A stretch of DNA of 64,000 nucleotides from Cephalopachus bancanus (taxonomy: Eukaryota > Chordata > Mammalia > Primates > Tarsiidae). The notes under the pieces are model-generated. The model searched no databases. It was given only the letters and a program-made list of their open reading frames with translations, and was not told the origin of the DNA. Of this stretch, positions 11,310 through 21,704 are shown piece by piece. The stretch's first letter is position 1. The number at the start of each line of letters is the position of its first letter. The DNA lies in assembly GCA_027257055.1 (NCBI GenBank), contig JAPVLO010000056.1:930001-994000 (forward strand), written 5' to 3'. The position numbers and the translations under genes are program-made.

Positions 11310-11480
11310 AGAATGGGCTTGGAGGGCCAGATTTAATCCTGGCTCTTCCACGTACTAATGGCATTTGGGCACTGACCAATTTCTTTAAGCTCTGATTTTC
11401 TCATTTGTGCAATGAAGACAACGATATCGATCGTTTAGGGTTGTTTTGAGTATTAGTTGATACCAGGTCTCAGAAAAAGC
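11310..11480 (+). mobile_element. MIR
   Basis: GGAGGGCCAGATTTAATCCT, GGCTCTTCCACGTACTAATG, CAATTTCTTTAAGCTCTGAT and TTTTCTCATTTGTGCAATGA follow MIR order. A diverged antisense MIR-like piece (CTCACAACAATTCTCTGCAG) precedes it at 11220-11300. Confidence 0.75.
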
Positions 11481-11799
11481 CTGGTATATTCTGGCTACTC
11501 AAAATATAGAGCAAAAGTTTGGATCAGGATTTGAACTTCTGACCTCCCTCTCTCTCTTTTTCTTTGGTAAAATGGACAGAATGCAGTAAGAACATCATAG
11601 TACCTACTATGACGTGATTAGATGAACAATGCGTGTATACAGTAAGTGCTCAGTAAAGGTTAGCCATGGTTACTCTTTTTAGACTTTGGTACCTTAAAAA
11701 AAATTACTAGCTTCCCTATGGCTATCTAAGACTGTATTAAATTACTTTGGAAAAAAATTGTATAACTTCCAATTATAAGAGAAACTGGCAGATGCATGA

Positions 11800-11965
11800 A
11801 AACCACACCAGACTGTGAATTAAGAACCTGGACTTGGGTCTGTTTGTGACAATTCCTTGCTGTGAGACCTTAGGTAAGTTGCCTTTCTTCTCTGGGCCTC
11901 AAGTTCCTCATGTCTGCAATGAGCAGATTGGGTCAGATGAATGCTCCTTACAGCCTCCAAGAATA
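11800..11965 (+). mobile_element. MIR
   Basis: AAGAACCTGGACTTGGGTCT, TGCTGTGAGACCTTAGGTAA, TTCTCTGGGCCTCAAGTTCC and TCATGTCTGCAATGAGCAGA match the MIR core and 3' region. Confidence 0.75.
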
Positions 11966-12689
11966 TATAAGGTTAGTTTGCAAATCTTTTGCCCAAGTCC
12001 AGTAAAAATCCTTAGCACCTAAAAGGAGAAATTTAATCGGAATTTTTCTGATTTATATGTACTTACCCAAACAAAACTCTACTTTCTAAGAGCTCTTTGA
12101 TGTTTAAGTTGCCTTAAGGAGTCTTTTTTTGTTTTAAGGGGCATTTTAAAGCTTTTCTTCTTAGAAACAGGAAATCAGATTTTGGCAAGGAGAAAAGAAA
12201 TTTGAACATACCAAGACTTGAGGGGTGGGGGCAGTTTGTTTTTAGTCGACAGGATTCTAGAGGGTTCCCAAGATTGGCAAGAGGTGGCCTAGGCCACCCT
12301 GACTCAGCCTCCCAAGGGTTCGCCAACTCCAAAGGCAGTGTGGACGTGTGGGGTGGTGGCAAGGGAAGTGAGCCTAAAGCATTTCCCCAGCCTTTTAGGA
12401 CTTGTTGAATGTTTTCTTTTTGCCCTCAGTCCCACGTCTTACATCTTATTCTCTTTTGTGATATTTGGCAATCCAAATTGCCAAATGCCTTAAGTGATCT
12501 CTAAGGAAAATATTTTTCACTAGATGATCAGTTTTCCCTTCCAGAAAAAGAGGAATTAAAAAAAGAAAACAGAAAAATATACAAATGAGTGTGGCAGAGA
12601 GGACGTTTTCTTTGAAAAACTCCTACACACTCTGTCAAGCCAAGTGATTTTACAAAGTAGTCATCAAACAAGCACCTGAAGTGGTGGAA
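11966..12689. other. Unique sequence
   Basis: No repeat or exon recognised. Around 12460-12490 GGCAATCCAAATTGCC forms a short palindrome. Confidence 0.55.
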
Positions 12690-12860
12690 GGAGGTTCTAG
12701 CTCTGCCTCCCAGCAGCTGAGTGACTCTAAACAGGTCCCATCCCCACACTGAACTTCGTCTTCTCATCCACAAGATGGAGAAATGAGGACTGTTCCACAA
12801 GGTTGCAATAAGGTCACGTGGGATCACGCATACTCTGCGACTCCAATAGATGGTCAACAA
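12690..12860 (+). mobile_element. MIR
   Basis: TTCTAGCTCTGCCTCCCAGC, GCTGAGTGACTCTAAACAGG, CTTCTCATCCACAAGATGGA and TTGCAATAAGGTCACGTGGG follow MIR consensus order, strongly diverged. A 166-codon minus-strand frame crosses this MIR and is therefore not a gene. Confidence 0.65.
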
Positions 12861-13410
12861 ATGCTCTCTTTCCTGGTCTACTAGCCTCCTTGGATGGACA
12901 GTGCTTTTGTCAGTTGGCCAGTCTGTCCTGTGTCTTCCTACAAAGGACCGGTGTGGATGTTGTAGGCATTGAGAGGTGGTGTGCTGTGGAATACAAAGTG
13001 CTGGGCCAGGAGCCAGAGGACCCAGCAACTGCTTCTCTTCAATCTGCTTCTCTTTCTTCCATTTAAATTGTGGTTAAAACAAATCCTGCATGATGAAGTT
13101 CATCCTCCTAACAGTTTTTTAGGCATACAGTTCAGGAGTGCTAACTACATTCACATCATTGTGTAACAGATCTCTAGAATTTTTCATCTCGCGAAACTGA
13201 AACTCTGTACCCAACAAACAACAACTCCCCATGCCTTTCTTCCCCTGCCCCAAGCAATCACCATTCTAGTTTGTGTTTCCATGATTTTGACTGCTCTAGT
13301 TATCTCACATAAGTGGAATCATACAGTTTGTCTTTGGTGACTGGCTTATTTCACTTAGCATAATGCCCTTAAGGTTCATGCCTCTTGTAGCATGTGACTG
13401 GAGTTCCTTC

Positions 13411-13999
13411 ATTTTTTTTTTTTTTAGGTTTAAAAAAGAACATATGTTTATTCATTAAAAAATACTATACAGCCCGTGGGTTCGAGACCCGCCTGGGCAA
13501 CTTGGTGAGACATCATCTCTACAATAAATCAAAATGAGCCAGGCATGGTAGCGCGCGCCTGTAGTTCCAGCTACTTGGAAAACTGAAAAGGAAGGATCGC
13601 TGGAGCCCAGTAGGTTGAGGCTGCGGTGGCTGGGAGCAGCCACTGCACTCCAGTCTGGGTGACAGAGTGAGACTCCAACTCAAAAAAAAAAAATACTATA
13701 CAGAGTACTGTGTTCTAGTATAACATTTCTTTTCTTATAAAGATGTGGGGTACAATTCAGGGTTAGGAATACAAACATTGATTATGCAGGTACCCTTGTT
13801 GATGAGGTATGCCCCTCACTTCCTTAGCAGTTTCCTCAACTGCCAATCCTACCACCCTCCCCTAACAGTTTCCCACTACTGCCAATCCCTTTCTTACAGT
13901 ATTATAATTGTTCAAGGTCCGCTTATGAGTGAGAACATTTGGTACTCTGTTCTTTGTTTCTGTGACAGATCACTGAGTACGATCGACTCCAAATCTATC
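13411..13999 (-). mobile_element. Younger L1 3' end with apparent 3' transduction, antisense
   Basis: This is a lineage-type L1 3' UTR on the minus strand, from about 13727 (TGTGGGGTACAATTCAGGG) to 13999. A GAGTTCCTTC direct repeat lies on each side (13401-13410 and 14000-14009). On the L1 sense strand the L1 end is followed by about 70 bp of non-L1 sequence, an AATAAA (complement at 13447-13452), 21 bases, then a 14-base A tail (T run 13412-13425). The normal L1 signal appears degraded to AAGAAA. This architecture is that of a 3' transduction. The Alu at 13472-13692 later entered the transduced part. Confidence 0.75.
13472..13692 (+). mobile_element. 5'-truncated strepsirrhine-type Alu
   Basis: The element begins inside the left arm at GCCCGTGGGTTCGAGACCC and ends GAGTGAGACTCCAACTC plus an A tail. 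The duplication AAATACTATACAG flanks it. It lies between the T run and the L1 3' end of the younger L1. Confidence 0.9.
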
Positions 14000-14219
14000 G
14001 AGTTCCTTCGTTTTTTAAAAGCTGAATACTATTCCATTGGTTGAATAGTCCACATTTTCATTATCTATCTGTCAGTGGGGATTTGGGTTGCTTCCATTTT
14101 TTAGCTATTTGTGAATGGTGCTGCGATAAACATGAGTGTGCAAATATCTTTATAAGATCCTGCTTTCAATTCTTTTGAGTGTATACCCGGGGTGAAATTT
14201 CTGGATCACATGGTAATTA

Positions 14220-15655
14220 AAAAAAATCTATCTATTATCTACCTATCTATTTATCAATCTACCAGTTATTTTTATTTATTTAAATACCTTTGAGGGGATA
14301 TAAATAGTTTTCGGTCTAGGCACATTGTACCCAATAGATGATATTTTTGTCCCTCCACCCCTTCCCCTTTTCCCCCTTCTGAGTCTCTGGTATCCATTAT
14401 CCCATTCTCTATGTCTCTGCAGACCCTTAGTTTAGTTCCCACTTAAAAGTGAGAACATGCAGCATTTGGTTTTCTGTTCCTGAGTTAGTTCGCTTAGGGT
14501 GATATTCTCCAATTCCATCCAAGTTGCTGCAAAAGATATGATTTCATTTTTTAAAAATTGCTGAATAGTCTTCCATAGTGTGTACATACCAAATTTTCAT
14601 TATCCACTGATGGGTTGCTGGGCATTTATGTTGATTCCACATCTTTGCGATTGTGAGTTGTGCTACAGTGAACATGCAGGTGTCTTTTTTGTATAATGAT
14701 CTCTGTTCTTTTGGATAGATACTTAGTATGTGGGAATGCTGGATCAAATGGTAGATCTACTTTTAGTTGTTTGAGAGCTCTCCAAACCACTTTCTATAGA
14801 AGTTGTATTAATTTACACTCCCACTGACAGTAAGTGTTCCCTTTTCTCTACAACAGCACCAACATCTATTGTTTTTTTATTTTTTAATAATGGTCATTCT
14901 GACTGGCATAAAGAGGTATCTCACTGTAGTTTTAATTTGCATTTTCCTGATGATGAGTGATGTTGAATATTTTTTCATGTTTTTTTGGTCATTTGCATAT
15001 CTTCTTTTGAGAGATGTTCATGTCATTTCCCCACTTTTTAATGGGGTTATTTGCTTTTTTATTGTTGATTCATTTGAGTTCTTTGTAGATTTTAGGTATT
15101 ATTCCTTTATCAGATGTATAGTTAGTGAATATCTCCTCCCATTCTATAGGTTAACTACTTGCTCTGTTATTCTTTTTCTGTGCATAAGCTTTTTAGTTTT
15201 AGTCCCACTGGTTTATTTTGGTATTAGTTGCATTTGCCCTTGGGGTTTAGCCATAAATTCTTTCCTTAGGCCAGTGTCAAAGCAATCCTAAGCAAAAAGA
15301 ACAAAGCTGGAGGCATCACATTACCTGATTTCAAATTATACTGCAAGGCTACAGTAATCAAAACAGCATTGTATTGGTATAAGAGCAGACATGTGGACCA
15401 ATTGAACAAAATAGAGAACCCAGAAATAAATCCAAATACCTAAAACCAACTGATTTTTGTCAAAGCAGACAAAAACATATACTGGGGAAAGGATACCTTA
15501 TTCAACAAAAGGTGATGGAAAAATTGGATAGCTACAAATGAAATGTGATCTCTATCTTTACTCATATACAAAAATTAACTCAATATGGGTTAGACTTAAA
15601 TGTCAGATCTGAAACCATAAAAATCCTAGAAGAAAACCTAGGAAGAACTCTTCTG
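14220..15655 (-). mobile_element. Younger L1 with 5' inversion (twin priming)
   Basis: The L1 3' part runs antisense at 14220-15276: AAAAGTGAGAACATGCAGC, TTCCATAGTGTGTACATACC, TCTCACTGTAGTTTTAATTT, AAATTCTTTCCTTAGGCCAG. It switches abruptly to plus-strand L1 ORF2 sequence at 15277-15658: CAATCCTAAGCAAAAAGAAC, GGAGGCATCACATTACCTGA, AACCTAGGAAGAACTCTTCT. The two halves are adjacent in normal L1 order (the sense of both ends meets at TTCTGGACACTGGCC). An 18-bp duplication CTGGATCACATGRTAATT (14201-14218 and 15653-15670) brackets the unit, with CTGGA microhomology at the right junction. Confidence 0.9.
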
Positions 15656-15870
15656 GATCACATGATAATTCTGTTTTAGTTTTTTGAGGAATCTCCATAC
15701 TGTTTTCTAAAGCAGCTATACCATTTTACGTTCCCACTCTGCAATGTGCAAGAGTTCTAATTTCTCCATATCCTTGCCAACTTTTGGTACTTTCCTTTTT
15801 TTGTTTGTTTGTTTTTGGATAGCAGCCATCCTAATGGGTGTGAGGGGATAACTCACTGTGGTTTTGATTT

Positions 15871-16015
15871 GTAGATTTTGATCTACAGCTGTTGTCTCCT
15901 CTTTTACTTGATAGCCCTGTGATCTTGGTATAATGTCCAGTCCACTTATTTCCAGGGGGCCGGTGGTAGCCTTGTCTAGAGTGATGACCAAGATGTAGGC
16001 CACACGCAAAGTTCC
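15871..16015. other. Unexplained short segment between L1M and MLT1
   Basis: The sequence is not L1 or LTR that I recognise. Its minus strand stays open for about 45 codons, continuing a 97-codon frame that also reads through antisense L1. No protein family is recognised. Confidence 0.4.
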
Positions 16016-17062
16016 CAGGTATATAGGTGTCCTAGGGCTATTGTAACAAAGTACTACAAAATGGGTGACTTCAAACAGTAAATGTTTATTGTCTCATTGT
16101 TCTGGAGGCTCGAAGTCCATGGTCAAGATGTTGGCAGAGTTGGTTTCTTCCGAGGCTTATGAGGGAGAATTTGTTTGATGACTCTTTCCTAGCTTCTGAT
16201 GGTTTGTTGCAATCACTGGTATTTCTTGGTTTATGGATGTATCACCCCGATGTCTACCTTTGTGTTTATATGGTGGTCTCTCTCTATGTATGTTCATGTG
16301 TCCGAATTTCCCTTTCTCATAAGGATACCAGTCTTATAGGATTAGGCCCACTCTACTAACCTCATTTTAACTTGATTGTAAGGGGAATCTCAAAAACCCA
16401 AAATTATTTTTTGGAGAACAGGTCCCTTGTAGCACAGGTTTTCTCTAATATGTAAGTGTTCTAGGAACCCACCAGCATCAGTGTACCAGCTAGTGTAGTT
16501 ATGAGAGGATGCATTCGGCTTCAGTGAATTTTATTTTAGAGATTCTTTCAATACATTTACCCATTTCATGATGGGTGTTTTACATGAGCAACCTGCCCAC
16601 ACCATGCTGCGTGTTCAGCAGTTTTGGACCCCAAACGGCATGACCCCTCTTCCCCACCCTCCCTATTTACCCAATCTGGCCTGGCTGACATTTTTGTTGT
16701 TTCCCAGGATGAAGAAAAGTCCTTCAAGGGAAACATTGTGCCAATGTGGAAGAGGTGAAAAAAAAAAACTGCAGAAGCACTAAAAGGCATCAAAACTGAT
16801 GTTTTCAAAGACTGTTCTGAGCGGTGGAAAAAGTTTCAATTAGTGTATTGCATTAAATGGAGAGGACTTTGAAGATGACTGAAGTTTAAACATATAGGAA
16901 TAAATACACGCTTTTTAAGATAAATAATTTCTTTTTGGGAGGAGTCCCCTCCTTACATTTCTCTAAGACACTATTTCCAAATAAGGTCATATTTTGAGGT
17001 GCTGAGGTCTAGAACTTCAACATGTCATTTTTGGAGGGCACAATTCAACCCATAACACCAGG
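16015..17062 (-). mobile_element. MLT1-like MaLR LTR, antisense, split by a mariner element
   Basis: The left part (16015-16380) shows GTCCTAGGGCTATTGTAACA, TCATTGTTCTGGAGGCTCGA, GGTCAAGATGTTGGCAGAGT and CTCATTTTAACTTGATTG. The right part (16956-17062) continues with AAGACACTATTTCCAAATAA, TTTTGAGGTGCTGAGGTCTA and GCACAATTCAACCCATAACA. The consensus is continuous across the gap, so the mariner at 16381-16953 landed inside an existing LTR. Confidence 0.85.
16381..16953 (+). mobile_element. Internally deleted mariner element (MARNA-like), copy A
   Basis: This is a 573-bp element flanked by TA on both sides (16379-16380 and 16954-16955). Its inverted ends are AGGGGAATCTCAAAAACCC on the left and, as complement of the right end, AGGAGGGGACTCCTCCCA. 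It keeps only the 3' end of a mariner transposase gene on the plus strand: a HPPY-type motif followed by a FPRMKK segment and the relic of the C-terminal WKK...C region, with frameshifts and stops. The rest of the gene, including the start, is missing. It shares structure and deletion with the copy at 52376-52927. Confidence 0.85.
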
Positions 17063-18843
17063 CCTCTCCTAGTTTGCATCCAGAGGTGACCTGAAATATG
17101 TAGGAACTGAAGAGATAGAGGGAGATGATAAGCTGGAAGAACAGAAGACAAGGACCCAGTTGGGAAGTCACATTCCTTCAACTCTTCCCATAAGCCAGCA
17201 GATAAAATGAGATCTCTAAGTCAGGCACACACTTAAATCTGGAAATGAGAGTAAAGTCCTGAGAAAAATAGAAGGGCTGTGTTGGCCGTTATTCTCCATG
17301 TCAGAGTTTGTGGATGAGTTGGTTTGACTTAGAGGCCCTGGTCCATAGCAGGCAGCTCTTTGTTGGCTAATATCAGGAATGGAATCACAAGTAAGTGTTA
17401 GGGTGAGGCAAGCCTATTCCCAGCTTCCACTTATCAGCTAGTATAGCTTGGACGCTGGACAGGGTCTGTGTGTTATGGAGATGAGGGCAGTATCAGAAAT
17501 GCCAAGAACTTGTCTGGAGGCCTGATCATTATTAGGTGCAGAGCCCCTGTGATTGCCTGACCTGCTCTGGTTTTTCTCCAGGCATTTGAAGGCTGATCTT
17601 GATCTAGTGCTCCGTTTGGTCCAATGAACTACCCCAACAGCATCATACTTCCTATCTTGAACTCTGATTATGGATATAAAATATATTCCTCTTTAGGAAT
17701 AAATAACATTTCAGTGCCGGAAAATGCTTCTCACCTTCTCTGGAAATTGCCCTGGGCAGGAGATAGTTGGCTTACCCAAGGCCATGCCCCCTTTTTCGGG
17801 ATAGGCTGCATGCAATGACTGCTCAAGGCTAAAAGTCCAATATCCTTGCTGATGGGCCTCGCCAGCTGATGGGTAACTGATGGGTCTCTCCAGTTCCTGA
17901 GCTCCTTTTGGTGTCTGCTGAAGTCTTTGTTGAAGGCTTTGTTGCAGCCTGCTTTTTCCTTCTGTCCCATTCTGTGTCCTTCCCTTCCCTCTACAGGGAT
18001 GGATCTTAAGAGCATGTCCTATTAAGTGTCTTGCATGCTAATTTCCACCTCATAGCCCACTTTCCAAGGAACCCAGTCTGCAGGATAATATCTTCCTGAA
18101 CTTGAAGGCGAACATTTTGACTCCACAGAGAAAAGCCCTGGACAAAGAAATGAAGGTAATTGTCCTGTGGTTGTCATCAGAACACATTTCTCTCACAAAT
18201 TAAATAGGGAATGGACAGATCCAAGATCTAACTTTCAAAGGCACAAGACTAGAGAACATCTTTTTGGCTTTGATTCAAAACCATGAGTTTGTGAAAGGAA
18301 TAGCATATATAGAAAAAAACAAAAACAAAAACCCAACAACTCACTGAATATTTGTTTTAAAAATATTTTCTTAATCAGAGAAATCTTTTTCATCAAATAT
18401 ATGAACACAGAGGTTTGTTACATCTGACAGGTATAAAAAGCAGGCGATATTTTCTGTCTAGCCTGTGGCCATGCACAGAGAGATGAGCATTCTTTGGTTC
18501 TGGTTCTGTATAAATGCATCCCATCTGGTGTGAACTGTTCAGCACTCACCAGAACCACTTTCTAAGAAAGAGGAATTTAAGAGCAGCCTTTGCAAAGTCA
18601 GTAAGTAGAACTTTCAGCTGTTTTGAAGACATTTTAGCAGGGCTAGGGGTATGGGGCAGTAGTTACTAACTGGAGGTAGTAACTGGATGTGTTTACTAAC
18701 TGGAGGTAGTAATTGGACGTGTTTAGAAAGTTTCCACCTGCAGAGTTGAGCAAATAGACATGTGCTAATATTTATTTACATCAAGATGAGATGGGTCTTA
18801 AGTGCTCTTTACTTTAAATGCAAGGCCATAACAAAGGCCTATG
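17063..18843. other. Unique sequence
   Basis: No repeat, exon or RNA recognised except the small tandem duplication at 18664-18723. Open frames do not exceed 94 codons and show no family features. Confidence 0.55.
18664..18723. repeat. Two-copy 30-bp tandem repeat
   Basis: The unit beginning TACTAACTGGAGGTAGTAA occurs at 18664-18693 and again at 18694-18723 with two substitutions. Confidence 0.9.
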
Positions 18844-19027
18844 CAGAGGTCCTCAAGCTTTTAAAACAGGGGGTCAGTTCACTGTCCCTCAGACCGTTGG
18901 AGGGGCGGACTATAGTTTAAAAAAAAAAATGAACAAATTCCTTTTTTTATTTAAACTATAGTCCGCCCCTCCAACGGTCTGAGGGACAGTGAACTGGCCC
19001 CCTGTTTTAAAAGTTTGAGGACCCCTG
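18844..19027. mobile_element. hAT-like palindromic MITE (fold-back element)
   Basis: This 184-bp unit folds on itself. The left arm from 18844 (CAGAGGTCCTCAAGC) and the complement of the right arm ending at 19027 (CAGGGGTCCTCAAAC) agree over about 78 bp with about 3 differences. Between the arms is a roughly 28-bp AT-rich loop. Termini starting CAG-GGGTCC with no coding region fit non-autonomous hAT elements. I associate this end sequence with the OC1 (OposCharlie1)-like group, from memory only. An exact 8-bp flanking duplication is not evident: GGCCTAT on the left resembles GGCTTAT a few bases beyond the right end. The low arm divergence implies recent origin. Confidence 0.7.
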
Positions 19028-20094
19028 GATGGGCTTATAGGCATGGATATCATTAACAATTCTAGCTGATCAGAGGCTTCAAACAGGCCACATGCTGAAG
19101 ATCCCAAGTCCCTCTACTTTAGGTCTTAATAGTACATCAATTTTGATAATGCCACTTAATGCTCAATGGCCTTCCATGCCTGTCCACTGGCTAATGGTGT
19201 TCTCTTCTGTTGATGTCCAAGGTCTTCTGTGACTGAGGTTGGAGGTAGGTATTAATGCTGTTCACTAGTATTTCTAGTGTCCTCCTTCTAGGAGCATTGG
19301 GTGATGGTCCTTTCATCTCCTTAAACTTAGGCAAGGCCGTGTGATTTGATTTGGCTAGTATAATGTGAGTAAAGTAACATTGGCTATTTCTGAGTACAAA
19401 TGTTAAAATCTGGAGAGTCATTCTCCCTGGTTCTTCTTTTTGATGTTAGAAGACTTTAGTTAAAGTCTTGGTTTTTCTACTGGTTACCTGTATAATTTTA
19501 CAGTTCAGAGAGACCACTAACTTATTCAGTTTTCACCTTTAAAGAAAGGAGACGAAATAATATTTGCCACACATAGTGGTTTTATTTGTCTCATAGTAGG
19601 TCAATATAAGAGATTATTTCATTTGTTCCCTCCATCCCAGCACTTTGACCCCATCAGAACACTTGCTTTTACCTCCAAATGCCCTGCATTTTTACACAAA
19701 GAATATCTCCTGAATTCTTTCTTTTAAACTTGAGTTTTTGATAAATTGCAATATCATAAGAGATATAAGACCCTGTCAGAAAGCAGCCTGCAGTTTATAT
19801 ATGTCAAAGCTGCTGATTTTGGCTTGTAAACAGAAAAAAGTAAGCATTCCTGAAAGTCAGAAAGATGAATGGATTAAAAATAGGAAAATAGGAAAATAAA
19901 TGGTTTTAAAACCAAGCTCTGTGACATGTATAGAATGTTCATACTTAGTGACAGTGAACACTTTAGTGGTTTTTACTTTCAAGACTTTGGGAGGTACTTC
20001 ATTTAATCATAGATTCAAAAATACTTACCAGATTTCTGTCATGTGTTGGAAAGTGCACAAGGCACTGGGATAAAGCAATGAACAAGATAGGGTA
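19028..20094. other. Unique sequence
   Basis: No gene recognised. AGGCACTGGGATAAAGCAATGA around 20060 is a trace of an old mammalian interspersed repeat. Confidence 0.5.
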
Positions 20095-20358
20095 AATCCA
20101 TAGGAGTGAAATGGCTGGATCAAAGGGCAGCTCTGTGCTTAACATCTTAAAAAGTCACCAAACTGTTTTCCAAAGTGGTTGTAGCCTTTTACATTCTCAC
20201 TGTCAATGTATGAGAGTTCTAGTTTTTCTCCATCTCTGCTAACACTTGTTATTGTCAGTCTTTAATTTAGCCATTCTGATCAATATTTAGTGGTTTCTTA
20301 TTGGGGTTTTAATTTGTAGTTCCCTGATAACTATGATGCTCAGTCTTTTAATATGTGT

Positions 20359-20391
20359 ATTTGCCATATATATATACCATATATGGCAAAT
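20359..20391. repeat. 13-bp inverted repeat (hairpin)
   Basis: ATTTGCCATATAT (20359-20371) and its exact complement ATATATGGCAAAT (20379-20391) are separated by 7 bases, inside the old L1. Confidence 0.9.
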
Positions 20392-20447
20392 TTATATGTA
20401 TGGGCAAGTTATGTTCAAATCTTTTGTCCATTTTAAAAGTTGGACTT

Positions 20448-20753
20448 GGCCAGGCATGGTGGCTCATGCCTATATTCCCAATACTTTGGGAGGCTGAAGT
20501 GAGAGGATTGCCTAAGCCCATGGGTTTAAGACCAGCTTGGGCAACTTGGCGAGACCTTGTCTCTACAATAAATAAAAAAAATTAGCCGGGCATAGTTGCC
20601 ACGTGCCTGTAGTTCCAGCTACTTGGAAGGCTGAGGTGGAAGGATTGCCTGAGCCCAGCAGGCAGAGACTGCAGTAGCCATGAATGTGTCACTGCACTCC
20701 AGCCTGGGTGATAGAGTGAGACTCCGACTCAAAATAAATAAATAAATATAAAA
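20448..20753 (+). mobile_element. Strepsirrhine-type Alu
   Basis: GGCCAGGCATGGTGGCTCAT opens the element, CTACAATAAATAAAAAAAAT links the arms, and GAGTGAGACTCCGACTC is followed by an AAATA-rich tail. It sits in the antisense L1. Confidence 0.9.
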
Positions 20754-21002
20754 TGGGGCTTTTTCTTTCCTTATTACTGGGTTTTGGAAGTTTTTTTTGT
20801 GTATTCCAGAAACAAGGTCTTTATCAGATTTGTAAATATATTTTCTGTCTGTGGCTTGTCTTTTCATTCTTTTAATAGTGTCTTTATCAGTTTATCAGTT
20901 TGTTCTTTTGTAGATCATGGCTATAGTATTATATCTAAGAAAGCTTTGCCTGACTCAATGCTGTAAAGAGTTTTTTTCATGTTGTCTTCTAAAAGTTTTG
21001 TA

Positions 21003-21320
21003 ACCAGGTGCCGTGGTTCATGGTCATAATCCTAGCACTTTGGGGGTGGAGGTGAGAAGATTGCCTGAGTCCAGGGATTCAAGACTATCCTGGGCAACTT
21101 GGCAAGACCTTGTCTCTACTAGAAATCAAAATATTAGCCGGGAGTGGTGGTGCACGCCTGTGGTTCCAGTTACTTGGAACACTGAGGTGGAAGGACAGAT
21201 CACCTGAGCCCAGCAGGTCAAGGCTGCGGTGGCCACGAGCGTGCTACTGCACTCCAGCCTGGGTGACAGTGAAACTTCAACTCAAATAAATAAATAAATG
21301 AATAAATAAATACAACAAGA
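21003..21320 (+). mobile_element. Strepsirrhine-type Alu
   Basis: Flanked by an exact 13-bp duplication TAAAAGTTTTGTA (20990-21002 and 21321-21333). The A tail has become an AAAT-rich repeat. Confidence 0.92.
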
Positions 21321-21704
21321 TAAAAGTTTTGTAGTTTAGATTTTATATTACGTTTCCACCTCATCTATTTGAGCACACTTTTCTATATAGAGTGGATTAT
21401 AAACAAAAGTTATTTTTCATATATGAATATCTAGTAATTTCAGCACCATTTTTTTGAAAAGATTGTCTTTTCTCCATTGAATTGCCATTTCTTCTCTGTC
21501 AAAAATCAGTTGTCCACATACATGTGGGTCTATGTCTGAACTCTCTATTTGTTCCATTGATCTATTTGTTTATTTGTCTAATCAACAATAATCACAGTTT
21601 TGTTTACTGTAGCTTTATAATGGAACCAGTTAGTAATAGTCCTAAAACTTTGTTCTTTACCAAGATTATTTTGTCTATTCTAGATTCTTTCTATTTTTAT
21701 ATAA

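Larger units (their letters stand above)
13085..15870 (-). mobile_element. Old L1M, antisense, in three pieces split by two younger L1s
   Basis: Three collinear pieces of one old L1 are present: 13085-13410 (TCATACAGTTTGTCTTTGGT, TTTCACTTAGCATAATGCCC), 14000-14219 (AAGCTGAATACTATTCCATT, GGATTTGGGTTGCTTCCATT, TTTCTGGATCACATGGTAAT) and 15656-15870 (TTTTGAGGAATCTCCATACT, ATTTCTCCATATCCTTGCCA). Each gap is a younger L1 flanked by a duplication of the old L1 sequence, so the order of events can be read directly. It is dead and contains no intact ORF2 reading frame. Confidence 0.85.

Noticed and set aside
12528..13028. 166-codon minus-strand frame
   Set aside because: It crosses an antisense-read MIR and has no family features.
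14869..15291. 140-codon hydrophobic plus-strand frame resembling a membrane protein
   Set aside because: It is the antisense of L1 ORF2, whose T-rich complement reads as Phe/Leu/Ile.
18844..19027. Assembly fold-back artefact explanation for the palindrome
   Set aside because: The arms differ at about three positions and have transposon-like CAG...CTG ends, which an artefactual inverted read would not show. Still worth a raw-read check.
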